Notes: generated by a model from the sequence alone, not told the origin. Shown: positions 1 to 11,588, counted from the stretch's first letter. The stretch is 64,000 nucleotides of DNA from Lentimicrobiaceae bacterium (GCA_018661505.1 JABJIE010000017.1:43136-107135), one strand, 5' to 3'. Program-made: numbers and translations.

Positions 1-406
1 TTATGTCATTAAAATCAGAAGACTGAGACTTGCTCAATATTATGCAGTTTGCCGCTTCTCCATTGAGGTTAAAAAGAAGTGTTGTCTTATTAGAGCTTTC
101 TCCCATTAAAATACAACTGTCTGGTAAATACAATGATTTTGTAATAAGGTATTTTCCTGGAGGAAAATATATGTATCCGTGTGATCCATTTAAGGCACTT
201 ATTGCATTTTCAATGGCATAATGGTCATCTGTAATACCATCACCAACTGCCCCGAAGTCTTTAACATCTAATTTATTGTTGGGCTGAGTAATTATTATAT
301 TATCAATTACTGCTTCCCAGTTTACCCGTCTATTCTCAGGGATTACCTGACTCATAGAACTTAAAAATAAAAGTACCAAGGCAAATACCAATAATAAATA
401 CTTCAT
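1..406 (-). CDS. Pectate-lyase-superfamily / right-handed beta-helix secreted protein, N-terminal part (runs off left edge)
   Basis: Reverse translation from ATG at 406..404: MKYLLLVFALVLLFLSSMSQVIPENRRVNWEAVIDN... signal peptide, then DVKDFGAVGDGITDDHYAIENAI, the typical pectate_lyase_3 N-terminal motif. Not in the ORF track because it is truncated. Confidence 0.8.
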   Translation of the reverse strand, partial: MKYLLLVFALVLLFLSSMSQVIPENRRVNWEAVIDNIIITQPNNKLDVKDFGAVGDGITDDHYAIENAISALNGSHGYIYFPPGKYLITKSLYLPDSCILMGESSNKTTLLFNLNGEAANCIILSKSQSSDFNDI

Positions 407-471
407 TTTAGTGGTTTATAATACATAATAAAAGTAGTATTTTTTTACTTTTGGAATAAATTAATTAAATC

Positions 472-1020
472 ATGAAAATATCTACAATTATACTTTTTAT
501 AATCTTGATAATTGGATTTATGGGCTGTCAAAATGAAGAATTAAATGTAATTACCAAAAAAATCCAGTATGATGTTAACATCAAGAGCCCAAGTCCAGAT
601 TATGACTGGTGGATACAAAATCTGGTTGGTCCCGAAAGAGAGAGATTGATAGATTTGATAGTGGATGGAGCAATATCTGGTAAATGGCAAGCGTACGATT
701 ATTTTAACGATTCAATATCGGTTCTTGAGGTGAGAACAATCTTTTCGGATACACTTGTGGCAACAATGATGAATGATTTTCCACCCTACGATTTATACGA
801 TACAGTAATTATTAGTACCATATCAAAAAGTGATATTGAAAGAATACGATTTCTTGAGGAATGGTACATAAATAGTGATAACCTTTATTTTTCTAAGAAA
901 ATAATAGGTATTGCACCAATAGCAAAAAGATTAGATTTTAATGGTATAGAACGATGGCAGCCATTATTTTGGGTATATGTAGACGAGAGTTTTATAAAAG
1001 ATGTATCAAATAATAATTAA
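472..1020 (+). CDS. Hypothetical lipoprotein
   Basis: 182 aa ORF; N-terminal hydrophobic segment followed by Cys (IIGFMGCQNEE), lipobox-like. Confidence 0.6.
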   Translation: MKISTIILFIILIIGFMGCQNEELNVITKKIQYDVNIKSPSPDYDWWIQNLVGPERERLIDLIVDGAISGKWQAYDYFNDSISVLEVRTIFSDTLVATMMNDFPPYDLYDTVIISTISKSDIERIRFLEEWYINSDNLYFSKKIIGIAPIAKRLDFNGIERWQPLFWVYVDESFIKDVSNNN

Positions 1021-1034
1021 TAATAATCATAAAC

Positions 1035-1385
1035 ATGAAAATTATTTCTCGAAGTGAGGTTCCAAAAAATAAAGTTAACATGGAGGGAGCAAATGGAGCA
1101 TCCAAGCAAGTTCCCCTATCTGTAAATGATGGAGCACCAATATATTCATATCGAGTTTTTACAATTGAAGGTGGAGGTAATACACCATATCACCAGCATA
1201 ATTATGAACATATGAATTACATAATAGAAGGTGAAGGGTATTTGATCAATGAATCTGGTGAAAAACTACCATTAAAAAAGGGTGACTTTGCCTTGGTTAA
1301 TCCCAATGAAAAACATCAATATCGAAATGCATCCAGTGAAAACGAGTTTATTATGATATGTGGTGTGCCAAAGGAATTTGAATAG
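1035..1385 (+). CDS. Cupin domain protein
   Basis: 116 aa; HQHNYEHMNYIIEGEG...NPNEKHQYRN matches cupin metal-binding motifs. Confidence 0.85.
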   Translation: MKIISRSEVPKNKVNMEGANGASKQVPLSVNDGAPIYSYRVFTIEGGGNTPYHQHNYEHMNYIIEGEGYLINESGEKLPLKKGDFALVNPNEKHQYRNASSENEFIMICGVPKEFE

Positions 1386-1432
1386 AAAGATATTCATTAA
1401 CAGTGATAACTTACACCTTATTCCAGTATAAT

Positions 1433-3223
1433 TTAGTCATTGAGCTTTAGAACAACCAGGAATGCCTGTTGTGGAACTTCTACATTGCCAACTTGTCGCA
1501 TTCTTTTCTTACCTTTTTTCTGCTTTTCTAAAAGTTTACGCTTACGTGTTATATCTCCTCCATAACATTTTGCCGTAACATCTTTTCTGACAGCTTTTAT
1601 GGTTTCGCGTGCAATTATTTTAGCTCCTATTGCAGCCTGTATTGCAATGTCATATTGTTGCCTTGGGATTAATTCCTTTAGTTTAGAACATATGCGTTTC
1701 CCAAAATCATAGGCATTATCAAAATGAATAAGTGTTGAAAGAGCATCCACAGATTCACCATTTAATAGAATATCTAGCTTTATAAGTTTTGCTGGCTTAT
1801 AACCGCTTATATGATAGTCAAAGGATGCATAACCTTTGGATATACTTTTTAATTTATCATAAAAGTCGAATACAATTTCTCCCAATGGCATGTCGACTGT
1901 TAATTCTACCCTAGATGTGCTTAGGTAAACCTGATTTTTCAATTCTCCTCTTTTATCTAGGCATAGTTTTATAATGGGTCCAATGAAGTCACTCTGAGTT
2001 ATTATTTGAGATTTTATATAAGGTTCTTCAATGTGATCAATATACTTATGTTCAGGCAATCCGGAGGGATTGTGAACTTCAATTATCTCATTCTTATTGG
2101 TTACAACATTATATGAAACGTTTGGCATGGTCGTAATTACATTCATATTAAATTCACGATCCAAACGTTCTTGGATAATCTCCATATGCAGAAGCCCTAG
2201 AAAACCACATCTAAACCCAAAACCAAGAGCCATGGAAGACTCGGGTTCATAAGTTAATGATGCGTCATTAAGCTGAAGTTTTTCGATGGATGCCCTCAAC
2301 TCCTCATAATCATCGGGATCCGTGGGATAAATTCCAGCAAATACCATTGGCTTAACATCTTCAAACCCTGAAATTGCTGAAATACAAGGATTATTAAGGT
2401 GGGTTATGGTATCTCCAACTTTAACTTCTTTTGATGTTTTGATACCTGATATAATGTATCCTACATCACCTGTGCGTAATATATCTCTTGATTCTTGATC
2501 CAATCTTAAAACTCCAATTTCGTTTGCCTCATACTCACGCTCTGTATTAACAAATTTAACTTTGTCACCTTTTTTTATTTCTCCGTTGAATATTCTAAAA
2601 TATGCAATTATACCTCGGAATGAGTTAAATACAGAATCAAAAATCAGGGCTTGGAGTGGCTCATTTGTATCTCCCTTTGGGTATGGCACCTTATGAATTA
2701 TAGAATCTAGAATTACATCAACTCCATATCCAGTTTTACCACTAGCCTCAATTATATCTTCATAATCACAACCAATTAGATCAACTATCTGATCTTTTAC
2801 TTCGTCAGGCATTGCATTATCCAGATCCATCTTGTTGAGAACAGGAATTATTTCCAGGTCATTCTCTATGGCCAAGTAAAGATTTGAAATGGTTTGAGCT
2901 TGAATCCCCTGCGTGGCATCAACAATTAGCAATGCGCCTTCGCATGCTGCTATGGATCGAGAAACTTCATAGGAGAAGTCAACATGACCAGGTGTATCGA
3001 TTAGGTTAAGTACAAATTTCTCATCGTTATGGACATAGTCCATTTGAATGGCATGACTTTTAATGGTAATGCCCCGCTCACGTTCAATGTCCATATCGTC
3101 TAAAACCTGAGCTTGCAAGTCACGTTCTGAAACAGTTCCAGTATATTCCAGAAGTCTATCGGCCAAGGTGCTTTTACCATGATCAATATGGGCAATGATG
3201 CAGAAATTCCTTATTTCTTTCAT
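1433..3223 (-). CDS. lepA: Elongation factor 4 (LepA)
   Basis: ORF 1433..3250; conserved start [26 protein letters not shown] corresponds to ATG at 3223; C-terminus [29 protein letters not shown] typical of LepA. Confidence 0.97.
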   Translation of the reverse strand: MKEIRNFCIIAHIDHGKSTLADRLLEYTGTVSERDLQAQVLDDMDIERERGITIKSHAIQMDYVHNDEKFVLNLIDTPGHVDFSYEVSRSIAACEGALLIVDATQGIQAQTISNLYLAIENDLEIIPVLNKMDLDNAMPDEVKDQIVDLIGCDYEDIIEASGKTGYGVDVILDSIIHKVPYPKGDTNEPLQALIFDSVFNSFRGIIAYFRIFNGEIKKGDKVKFVNTEREYEANEIGVLRLDQESRDILRTGDVGYIISGIKTSKEVKVGDTITHLNNPCISAISGFEDVKPMVFAGIYPTDPDDYEELRASIEKLQLNDASLTYEPESSMALGFGFRCGFLGLLHMEIIQERLDREFNMNVITTMPNVSYNVVTNKNEIIEVHNPSGLPEHKYIDHIEEPYIKSQIITQSDFIGPIIKLCLDKRGELKNQVYLSTSRVELTVDMPLGEIVFDFYDKLKSISKGYASFDYHISGYKPAKLIKLDILLNGESVDALSTLIHFDNAYDFGKRICSKLKELIPRQQYDIAIQAAIGAKIIARETIKAVRKDVTAKCYGGDITRKRKLLEKQKKGKKRMRQVGNVEVPQQAFLVVLKLND

Positions 3224-3398
3224 AGTCCGCAAAAATACAAAATGTTTCATCCAAATAACATGTGAACGTTAACCTCAAACCGTCTTATTAATTTTGTTGA
3301 TTTTTGGTAAATTAAACTTAATTTCGCGATGTTATTATTGAAGTAGACACGATGGAATAATTATTGATGTATGATTATCCTATTAATGAGTTTATAAT

Positions 3399-6300
3399 AT
3401 GTTAAGTATACTTAAGAAAGTTTTTGGTGACAAATCCGCAAAAGATCTAAAAGAGATAAATCCTTTCGTTGATAAAGTAAAGGAAGTTTATAACAATATT
3501 TCCAAATTAACGAATGATGAATTACGGAACAAGACCCATGATTTTAAAAATCGCATTGTTGAGAATACAAAAGAAGAAGAGACTGAAATAAATCGTATAA
3601 AGGATCTGATAGCCAATGATCCTGAAATGGATGTGGAAGTGAAAGAAGAACATTATTCCACAATAGACAATCTTACAAAACTGAGCTACGATAAAACTCA
3701 GGCTTTTCTCAATGATATTTTACCAGAGGCGTTTTCGGTTGTAAAAGAGACAGCTAAGAGATTTGCTGAAAATGATATGGTTGAGGTTACGGCAAATCAA
3801 TTTGACAGGGATTTAAGCGCTACACTTGACAATGTCACTGTAAAGGGTGACAAGGCCTATTATAAAAATACATGGGAAGCCGGTGGAAATACCATTAAAT
3901 GGGATATGGTGCATTATGACGTGCAGTTGATTGGTGGAACAGTTCTTCATCAGGGAAAAATTGCAGAAATGGCGACAGGTGAGGGTAAAACTCTTGTTGC
4001 AACTCTGCCAGTTTATCTAAATGCTCTTCCGGGAAAAGGAGTTCATGTGGTAACAGTTAATGACTATCTAGCAAAGCGTGATAGTGAATGGATGGGAATG
4101 CTTTACATGTTTCATGGGATGAAAGTCGATTGTATTGACAACCACCAGCCAAATTCCCATGAAAGAAGACAGGCATATTTGGCTGATATTACTTTTGGTA
4201 CAAACAATGAATTTGGATTTGACTATTTGCGTGACAACATGACAGGTAATCCAGAAGAACTTGTGCAGCGAGAGCATAATTATGTAATTGTTGATGAGGT
4301 TGACTCGGTACTTATTGATGATGCGCGTACTCCATTGATTATATCAGGTCCAACTCCAAAGGGTGATATACACGAGTTTGATGAACTTAAGGCTGATGTC
4401 CAGAACCTATACAATGCACAAAAAGCATTAGTAACTAAAATCTTAGTTGAAGCTAAAAGTCTCCTTCAGAATAAAAATAACAATGAAACTGTAAAAAAGG
4501 CTGGTGATGCATTGCTTAGAGCTTATCATGGCTTACCAAAAAATAAAGCTTTTATAAAACTTTTAAGTGAGGAAGGAAACAAGCAGTTAATGCAAAAAAC
4601 CGAAAGCTTCTATTTGCAGGAACAGGCAAAAAATATGCATGTGATAGATGATGAATTGTTTTTTGTAAATGATGAAAAAAATAATTCGGTTGATCTAACA
4701 GAAAAAGGTATCGATCTTCTAACAAAATCATACGATAATCCCGATTTCTTTGTAATGCCAGACATTGGTGCAAGGGTTGCTGAACTTGAAACTCAAAATC
4801 TTGCAGAGAAGGAGCTTATAGAGCAAAAGAATAAAATGATTCAGGATTACTCAATAAAGTCTGAAAGAATACATACCGTGACCCAACTTTTAAAGGCATA
4901 CACTCTGTTTGAAAAAGATGTTGAGTATGTAATAATGGATAATAAGATTAAGATTGTTGATGAGCAAACTGGTCGTGTTATGGAGGGGCGTCGATATTCC
5001 GATGGTCTTCATCAGGCAATTGAAGCTAAGGAAAACTTAAAGGTGGAAGCAGCTACCCAAACCTATGCTACTATTACGCTTCAGAATTATTTTAGAATGT
5101 ATAATAAACTTGCTGGAATGACTGGTACTGCGGAGACTGAGGCCGGAGAGTTATGGGATATTTATAAACTTGACGTTATTGTAATCCCTACCAATAAGCC
5201 AATACTTCGTGATGACCGTGAGGATCTTGTTTACAAAACCAAGAGAGAAAAATATAATGCAGTTATTGATGATATAGAGAGGCTTGTGGATGAAAAACGG
5301 CCAGTCCTTGTAGGTACAACATCAGTCGAAACATCTGAGCTTTTAAGTAGAATGTTAAACAGAAAGAGGATTCCTCATAATGTTCTTAATGCAAAACTAC
5401 ACCAACGAGAAGCACAGGTTGTTAAAGAAGCTGGTCAACCAGGGATGGTTACCATTGCAACTAATATGGCAGGTCGTGGTACAGATATTAAACTAGGAAC
5501 AGGAGTAATAGAGTCCGGAGGTTTAGCAATAATTGGTACCGAAAGACATGATTCTAGGCGTGTTGACCGTCAGTTAAGGGGTCGTGCTGGTCGTCAAGGA
5601 GATCCAGGTAGCTCACAGTTTTTTGTTTCTCTTGAGGATGATTTGATGAGAATGTTTGGTTCGGGAAGAATTGCTGGCATAATGGATAAGCTAGGACTTG
5701 AAGAGGGCGAAGTTATTCAGCATTCGATGATTACTAAATCCATTGAAAGAGCACAGAAAAAAGTAGAGGAGAATAACTTTGGAATTCGTAAAAGACTTTT
5801 GGAATATGATGATGTCATGAACTCCCAGAGGGAAGTAATATATCGTCGTCGTAAGCATGCGCTGTTTGGTGAAAGACTTTCTGTAGATATATCCAATATG
5901 ATATACGATCTATGTGAACATATAGTGATTGATAATCAGGAAACAAATGATTTTGAAGGCTTTCAGATGGAAGTTTTGAGAAGCTTGGCAATTGAGTCAC
6001 CTGTGGACGAAAAAGAATTTATGGTCATTGATGGTGGAGAGTTAACTCAAAAACTAATGGATAAGGTATTTTCCAATTATCAGAGTAAAAGAAAAAATCT
6101 AGCGGAAAAGACCTTTCCTGTGATAAAAGATGTTTATGAGAATCAGTCACAATATGAGAATATAGCAATACCATTTACCGATGGTAAAAAACAAACCCAG
6201 GTTGTTGCTAATTTGAAGAAATCTGTGGAATCAGATGGTGCAGAGGTGCCTGTTGCATTTGAAAAGAGTATCACTTTATCTACGATTGATGATCTTTGGA

Positions 6301-6689
6301 AAGAGCAATTACGAGAAATGGATGATTTAAAACAATCTGTACAAAATGCTTCTTACGAGCAAAAAGATCCATTATTGATTTATAAATTTGAGTCGTTTGA
6401 ATTATTTAAAAAAATGATTCAAAAAATTAATAAGGATGTTGGTACGTACCTAATAAAGGGAGATGTTTTAATGCATAGTGGTGATAGTGTTCGTGAGGCA
6501 AAAGTACCAAGAGGATTGGATAGAACCCAAATGAAAGAGGAAAGAGGCGATCTTTTAACACAAGCACATAGTGATACTCAAGAACGCCAAAAACCCCAGC
6601 CTGTGAAAGTAGAAAAGCGAGTTGGAAGAAATGATCCTTGTCCATGCGGTAGTGGTAAGAAGTTTAAGCAATGTCATGGAAAAAATTAG
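3399..6689 (+). CDS. secA: Preprotein translocase ATPase SecA
   Basis: 1096 aa; DEAD motor motifs ([31 protein letters not shown]), C-terminal SEC-C zinc motif [19 protein letters not shown]. Confidence 0.98.
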   Translation: MLSILKKVFGDKSAKDLKEINPFVDKVKEVYNNISKLTNDELRNKTHDFKNRIVENTKEEETEINRIKDLIANDPEMDVEVKEEHYSTIDNLTKLSYDKTQAFLNDILPEAFSVVKETAKRFAENDMVEVTANQFDRDLSATLDNVTVKGDKAYYKNTWEAGGNTIKWDMVHYDVQLIGGTVLHQGKIAEMATGEGKTLVATLPVYLNALPGKGVHVVTVNDYLAKRDSEWMGMLYMFHGMKVDCIDNHQPNSHERRQAYLADITFGTNNEFGFDYLRDNMTGNPEELVQREHNYVIVDEVDSVLIDDARTPLIISGPTPKGDIHEFDELKADVQNLYNAQKALVTKILVEAKSLLQNKNNNETVKKAGDALLRAYHGLPKNKAFIKLLSEEGNKQLMQKTESFYLQEQAKNMHVIDDELFFVNDEKNNSVDLTEKGIDLLTKSYDNPDFFVMPDIGARVAELETQNLAEKELIEQKNKMIQDYSIKSERIHTVTQLLKAYTLFEKDVEYVIMDNKIKIVDEQTGRVMEGRRYSDGLHQAIEAKENLKVEAATQTYATITLQNYFRMYNKLAGMTGTAETEAGELWDIYKLDVIVIPTNKPILRDDREDLVYKTKREKYNAVIDDIERLVDEKRPVLVGTTSVETSELLSRMLNRKRIPHNVLNAKLHQREAQVVKEAGQPGMVTIATNMAGRGTDIKLGTGVIESGGLAIIGTERHDSRRVDRQLRGRAGRQGDPGSSQFFVSLEDDLMRMFGSGRIAGIMDKLGLEEGEVIQHSMITKSIERAQKKVEENNFGIRKRLLEYDDVMNSQREVIYRRRKHALFGERLSVDISNMIYDLCEHIVIDNQETNDFEGFQMEVLRSLAIESPVDEKEFMVIDGGELTQKLMDKVFSNYQSKRKNLAEKTFPVIKDVYENQSQYENIAIPFTDGKKQTQVVANLKKSVESDGAEVPVAFEKSITLSTIDDLWKEQLREMDDLKQSVQNASYEQKDPLLIYKFESFELFKKMIQKINKDVGTYLIKGDVLMHSGDSVREAKVPRGLDRTQMKEERGDLLTQAHSDTQERQKPQPVKVEKRVGRNDPCPCGSGKKFKQCHGKN

Positions 6690-6721
6690 GATTACACTAA
6701 AAAGTAAAGCATCATCCTGCT

Positions 6722-6765
6722 AATGCTGGTTAAAATAATATCTGATTATTTTACTTTTCAGCATT
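6722..6765. terminator. Possible hairpin/terminator downstream of secA
   Basis: aatgctg gtt aaaataat atctg attatttt acttt cagcatt: inner 8-bp perfect stem plus outer 7-bp stem. No clear U-tract, so terminator function is tentative. Confidence 0.35.
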
Positions 6766-6917
6766 GTTGATTATAAATATTCTAAAACAAGAGGGATTGT
6801 TAAAATATCCTACCCCCAAATACTGAAAGTATCATTTGTATTGGAATCATATGGTTTCATTTTAATGAATTTGAAACTTTCTAATATATGATATATTTGT
6901 GCTAGAAAATATATAGT

Positions 6918-9155
6918 GTGATAATGCTCAAAACAAAGTGTATTTCTTTAATTATTTTAATTGTTTTGCAGTTTACGGTTGGGTATTCATATTCTAATGA
7001 GCCTGACGATATCCCCAAAAAGAAACGTCCAAAGATTGGTTTGGTATTAAGTGGGGGCGGAGCAAAAGGGTTTGCATACCTTGGTATGTTTAAGGTTTTT
7101 AAAGAAGTTGGATTACCCATAGATTATATTGGAGGAACCAGTATTGGTAGTGTAATGGGTGGGCTATATGCTGCTGGTTATGGTTATGAGGAAATAAAAA
7201 AAATGATTGAATCCCAAGATTGGGAGAAATTGATTAGAGACGAAATACCCAGAAAGTATTTAGCATATGAAGAGAAACATTTCATGGAATATTCCATAGT
7301 TTCTTTACCTCTTAAAAAGCGAAAAGTTAGGTTACAGAAATCTATGCATAAAGGCCAGCAGATCAATCTAATGCTAAATAGATATTTTTCTCCAGTTTGG
7401 GATGTTAATGATTTCTCAAAATTGCAAACGCCGTTTTTATGTGTAGCAACAAATCTCTATAATGGCGATGCAGAGATTTTAACCAACGGATATCTTCCTA
7501 TGGCAATTCGTTCCTCCATGTCAATACCAGGATATTTTGCTCCAACACATTTCAATGGCATGTATCTTATTGATGGTGGTGTTGTAAATAACTACCCTGC
7601 CCAACCCGTGCAAGATAAAGGAGCTGATTATCTAATTGGCGGTGATGTTCAGGCTGGACTTAAAGATACTATTACCGAATTAACGTCTCTGATATCTATT
7701 ATAAATCAAGTTGTATTTTTTCATGCTGAGGAAGCCAACTATGTGACAGATAGTCTTTTGAATATTAACATAAGATTTGAAGTTCCTGCAGGCATGTTGG
7801 ACTTCAATAAATATGATACTATAATTAAGTATGGTGAATATGTTGCGAATCAATATAGACCTGAACTCAAGGCTTTAGCTGACTCTTTAAATGCAATTGA
7901 ATATAAACCTGTAAAGGTAAGAAACGCCAAACCCCTTAAAACAATAGATATTAATGAGGTAGTATATGAGGGCAATAAAAAAATGTCATCAGAATATCTT
8001 GATAATTTCTTTGGTGAATTTAGAAATGAGACAGTTTCAATTGATGATATTGAGGATAAAGTTACCATGGTTTATGGCACTAAATTTTTTAAATATGTTT
8101 TCTATGAGCTAGAAAAGTCTAGCGATGGTAGGGCAAATATCATTATAAAGGTTGAGGAAGCATCGCCAGGTTATTTGTCTGCATCTATTCATTATGACTT
8201 AACATACAATGGAAGTATAAGAATTAGTGGAATATTCAGAAATATTATTGGAAAGCGAAGTAAAGTCTTCGGAGAAATTGTTTTTGGAATCAATCCTAGG
8301 TTTAGACTATTATATTTTCTCTCAAATGGCATAAAGCCAGGTTTTGGGTTTGATATAGATATGTATGAATTTAAATTTAATTATTACAAACGATCAGAGA
8401 AGGTAACAGGTATAAGTATAAGAAACTTAAAAGCTGCAGCTTATACTACTTCTATGATTAATAACCTATACAGCGTTAAATTGGGAGCAGAATATGAATA
8501 CTTTAGATTTAAACAGACTGTTGTAGTTGACACATCGTTGTTACCTTTTCAAAATTTTAATAGTTATGGAAGTATTTTTATCAAGTTTAGAGCTGATACT
8601 AAGAATAAACTATACTTTTCAACTACCGGATTCGATGCCGAATTTGATGCGCATTATTGTATGAACCTTTCAAAAGGGTGGATTGATAGTGTTTTCACAA
8701 ACGCGCTGATTATGAGTGTCAAGCTGCATAAAAATCTACCACTTAATAAAAGATTTACTCTTAAACCAGGTCTTTTTATTGGTTGGACTTTAAATGATGA
8801 TGAGCCTTCAATTCAGCATCGGTTTGGAGCAGGTGGATTAAATGAGATAAACTATATAAATAATTTCGTACCTTTCACCGGGGTTCAGTTTATACAAAGA
8901 TTTGGTTTGTATGCGGCAATAGCAAGATTGAAGCTGCAATATAATGTGTGGGAAAAGATATATTTAACCCTGAGAACAGATATGGGAAACTTGGAGGCTA
9001 CATCTAAGGATTTAACTGACATTAGTAATGCAATGTTTGGATATGGGCTTACGGCATCTTACAATAGTTTCATTGGACCTATTGAACTAACAGTTATGAG
9101 TTCAAATGTCAACCCTTCGGTTTCATTTTTTATTAATATTGGATTTAGTTTCTAA
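6918..9155 (+). CDS. Patatin-like phospholipase with C-terminal POTRA/outer-membrane barrel (PlpD/type Vd-like)
   Basis: 745 aa; signal peptide, GLVLSGGGAKGFAYLG oxyanion motif, GGTSIGSVMGG nucleophile elbow, DGGVVNNYP catalytic Asp; C-terminal half beta-rich and ending in aromatic residue (NIGFSF). Confidence 0.88.
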   Translation: MIMLKTKCISLIILIVLQFTVGYSYSNEPDDIPKKKRPKIGLVLSGGGAKGFAYLGMFKVFKEVGLPIDYIGGTSIGSVMGGLYAAGYGYEEIKKMIESQDWEKLIRDEIPRKYLAYEEKHFMEYSIVSLPLKKRKVRLQKSMHKGQQINLMLNRYFSPVWDVNDFSKLQTPFLCVATNLYNGDAEILTNGYLPMAIRSSMSIPGYFAPTHFNGMYLIDGGVVNNYPAQPVQDKGADYLIGGDVQAGLKDTITELTSLISIINQVVFFHAEEANYVTDSLLNINIRFEVPAGMLDFNKYDTIIKYGEYVANQYRPELKALADSLNAIEYKPVKVRNAKPLKTIDINEVVYEGNKKMSSEYLDNFFGEFRNETVSIDDIEDKVTMVYGTKFFKYVFYELEKSSDGRANIIIKVEEASPGYLSASIHYDLTYNGSIRISGIFRNIIGKRSKVFGEIVFGINPRFRLLYFLSNGIKPGFGFDIDMYEFKFNYYKRSEKVTGISIRNLKAAAYTTSMINNLYSVKLGAEYEYFRFKQTVVVDTSLLPFQNFNSYGSIFIKFRADTKNKLYFSTTGFDAEFDAHYCMNLSKGWIDSVFTNALIMSVKLHKNLPLNKRFTLKPGLFIGWTLNDDEPSIQHRFGAGGLNEINYINNFVPFTGVQFIQRFGLYAAIARLKLQYNVWEKIYLTLRTDMGNLEATSKDLTDISNAMFGYGLTASYNSFIGPIELTVMSSNVNPSVSFFINIGFSF

Positions 9156-9164
9156 AAAATAGAT

Positions 9165-9866
9165 ATGTATAATAGAGTGCTATTAAAATTGAGTGGAGAG
9201 TCATTAATGGGTAGCCAAAGCCATGGCATAAACCCTGATGTTCTATTAAGTTACTGCGAGGATATTAAGGCAATCGTTGACAAAGGTGTTCAAGTAGCTA
9301 TTGTTATAGGAGGTGGTAATATCTTTAGAGGAATTCAAGGAGTTGCAAATGGTATGGATCGTGTCCAGGGTGATTACATGGGAATGTTAGCAACAGTAAT
9401 CAATTCTATGGGCTTACAATCTGAGCTAGAAAAGCAGGGATTGAAGGCAAAACTTTTATCTGGGCTTTTCATTGATCCCATTGCTGAATCAATGAGTGCT
9501 GGAAAAGCAAAGAAATATCTTAATGATGGTTATGTTGTTATTATTGCTGGAGGTACTGGAAATCCATTTTTTACAACTGATACTGCTTCTGCACTTCGTG
9601 CGGTTGAGATAGGTGCTGATGTACTTTTAAAAGGTACACGTGTCGATGGTGTATATTCTGCTGATCCTGAGAGAGATCCTAATGCCAAGAAGTATGATGC
9701 AATATCATTTGCTGAAGCTTATGAGAAGAATTTAATGATAATGGATATGACGGCATTCACTCTTTGCAAGGAAAACGAGTTGCCAATTGTTGTATTTGAT
9801 ATGAATACAAAGGGAAACCTTCTCAAGGTTGTTGATGAAAAGGGCATTGGTACAATTGTAAAGTAA
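9165..9866 (+). CDS. pyrH: UMP kinase
   Basis: LLKLSGESLMG... AIVIGGGNIFRG ... GTGNPFFTTDTASALRAVEIGADVLLKGT diagnostic for PyrH. Confidence 0.97.
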   Translation: MYNRVLLKLSGESLMGSQSHGINPDVLLSYCEDIKAIVDKGVQVAIVIGGGNIFRGIQGVANGMDRVQGDYMGMLATVINSMGLQSELEKQGLKAKLLSGLFIDPIAESMSAGKAKKYLNDGYVVIIAGGTGNPFFTTDTASALRAVEIGADVLLKGTRVDGVYSADPERDPNAKKYDAISFAEAYEKNLMIMDMTAFTLCKENELPIVVFDMNTKGNLLKVVDEKGIGTIVK

Positions 9867-9934
9867 GATTTATCTCTGTGAATAAAATCATGAAAATTCT
9901 AGAAATGTAAATCTAGGTATAGTCATAGATATAT

Positions 9935-9942
9935 TACATTTG
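9935..9942 (+). promoter_or_regulatory. Candidate Bacteroidota -7 element (TACATTTG) upstream of frr
   Basis: Matches TAnnTTTG, about 23 bp before the frr start; no clear -33 TTG. Confidence 0.4.
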
Positions 9943-9965
9943 TAATAAACAAAAAAGGATACAAA

Positions 9966-10529
9966 ATGGAAGATGAAGCTATTTTATGTATTGAAGAGGT
10001 TAAAGAAAGTATGCAAGATGCTATGAAACATTTAGATAAGGAATTTCTAAAAGTCAGAGCGGGTAAAGCATCACCTTCGATGTTATCTGGAGTTATGGTG
10101 GAGTATTACGGAACATTAACACCAATTGAACAAACATCAAACATCAATACTCCCGATGCACGACAGATTGTTATTCAACCATTCGACAGAACCCAAATGG
10201 GTGAGATTGAGAAAGCCATTCTAAATTCAAATCTAGGCTTTAACCCCCAGAATGAAGGAGATATTATAAGAATTAATGTTCCTCCATTAACAGAAGAGAG
10301 AAGATTGGAACTCGTAAGAAAAGCAAAAGCAGTTGCTGAGGATACTAAAGTTGGAATAAGGAATGCACGCAGAAATGGCAACGATGAAGTAAAGACGCTC
10401 GAGAAAGATGGTTTGCCAGAAGATATAGGTAAGAAACTTATGGGTGACATTCAAAAGCTGACCGACGAATATTCGAATAAAGTAGACACTCTTTTTGAGG
10501 AGAAAGAAAAAGATATTTTAACAGTTTAA
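9966..10529 (+). CDS. frr: Ribosome recycling factor
   Basis: 187 aa; KVRAGKASPSML, QIVIQPFDRTQMGEIEKAI, RINVPPLTEERR are RRF signatures. Confidence 0.97.
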   Translation: MEDEAILCIEEVKESMQDAMKHLDKEFLKVRAGKASPSMLSGVMVEYYGTLTPIEQTSNINTPDARQIVIQPFDRTQMGEIEKAILNSNLGFNPQNEGDIIRINVPPLTEERRLELVRKAKAVAEDTKVGIRNARRNGNDEVKTLEKDGLPEDIGKKLMGDIQKLTDEYSNKVDTLFEEKEKDILTV

Positions 10530-10553
10530 TTATACTGTATCCGAAATAAACCA

Positions 10554-11216
10554 CTAGGTTTCTAAGTTAGTTTCTTCGTTTGTTTTTAGCGGTTTTTTTA
10601 CCTTTTTTTTACTCTTTTTATCTCCCTTAAATTTACTTATAAGAGTATACACAAAACGTGCAACGTTTGTGGTAGTAATTATTGAAGAGTATGCTTTCCC
10701 CAATATTTCTTGAAGGATATTTTTTATGGTTAGGTTATGTTCTATAACCTTCACTTTTTCATTGATGTTTTCCTTGTTATCCGATAACTTCTTCCTTAAT
10801 AGTAGGATATTCTCATTCTGCGACTCATTGGTATCAAATGTGAATTCATCATTTTTTGGGTTGTAATCATCAAAAAAGATACGTCCAAAGAACCCTCGCA
10901 CTGGGTTAAAAATTAATCGCTTTCTGTAAAAGAATATGATGCCTGCAAAAAACAAGTAAAATAGGGCTACAATAAGGAATCCAACTCCGGTTGACCATCC
11001 AGTTATTGCACTAAACCATTCAGCAAATGCAAAAGAAAAGAATAATAAAATGAAGCCACTTATACCAAAAAAAAGGAGGAGCAACATCATATAAGATGCT
11101 AACTCACTAGATCCTTTTACAAAAACTAGTTTGTTGTAGGTAATCAGATTATCTAAGTAATCTTTAAAATCATCAATAATTTCCTTGAAAGGATCTGTAA
11201 GATTATTTTGCTCCAT
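10554..11216 (-). CDS. Phage-holin-3_6-like membrane protein
   Basis: 220 aa; two TM segments in the N-terminal half, charged C-terminus; adjacent to a YtxH gene, a common pairing. Confidence 0.55.
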   Translation of the reverse strand: MEQNNLTDPFKEIIDDFKDYLDNLITYNKLVFVKGSSELASYMMLLLLFFGISGFILLFFSFAFAEWFSAITGWSTGVGFLIVALFYLFFAGIIFFYRKRLIFNPVRGFFGRIFFDDYNPKNDEFTFDTNESQNENILLLRKKLSDNKENINEKVKVIEHNLTIKNILQEILGKAYSSIITTTNVARFVYTLISKFKGDKKSKKKVKKPLKTNEETNLET

Positions 11217-11238
11217 GAGGAAATTAGTTAAATGAGTT

Positions 11239-11532
11239 TTAGGCCTTACTTTTTACTTCTTCAATTATGGCAGAGGTACTCTTTTTTACAGTATCGATTG
11301 TTTCTTCAGCTCCTTCTTTAATGTCTTCGAGTACGTCTGTCATTGATTCTTTCAAATCATCGAATTTATCAAATAAATCGTCAGTTATTTCTTTGGACTT
11401 ATCAGACAGTTTTCTTCTTGTTTCTTCTCCTGGCTCAGGAGCAAAAAGTAAACCTGCTAATACTCCCGCTGCAGCACCCATTAGAGCACCTGCTACAAAG
11501 GCAAAGCCTGAATTTGAATTATTGTCGCTCAT
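11239..11532 (-). CDS. YtxH domain protein
   Basis: GFAFVAGALMGAAAGVLAGLLFAPEPGEETRRKL is the YtxH signature. Confidence 0.9.
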   Translation of the reverse strand: MSDNNSNSGFAFVAGALMGAAAGVLAGLLFAPEPGEETRRKLSDKSKEITDDLFDKFDDLKESMTDVLEDIKEGAEETIDTVKKSTSAIIEEVKSKA

Positions 11533-11588
11533 TTATTAAAAATTTAAAGGTTAAATATATATTATTATATGATTATTACTTAAAAAGG

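Noticed and set aside
30-221. 63-aa plus-strand ORF at left edge
   Set aside because: Antisense to the truncated pectate-lyase-like CDS, which has a clear signal peptide and domain motif.
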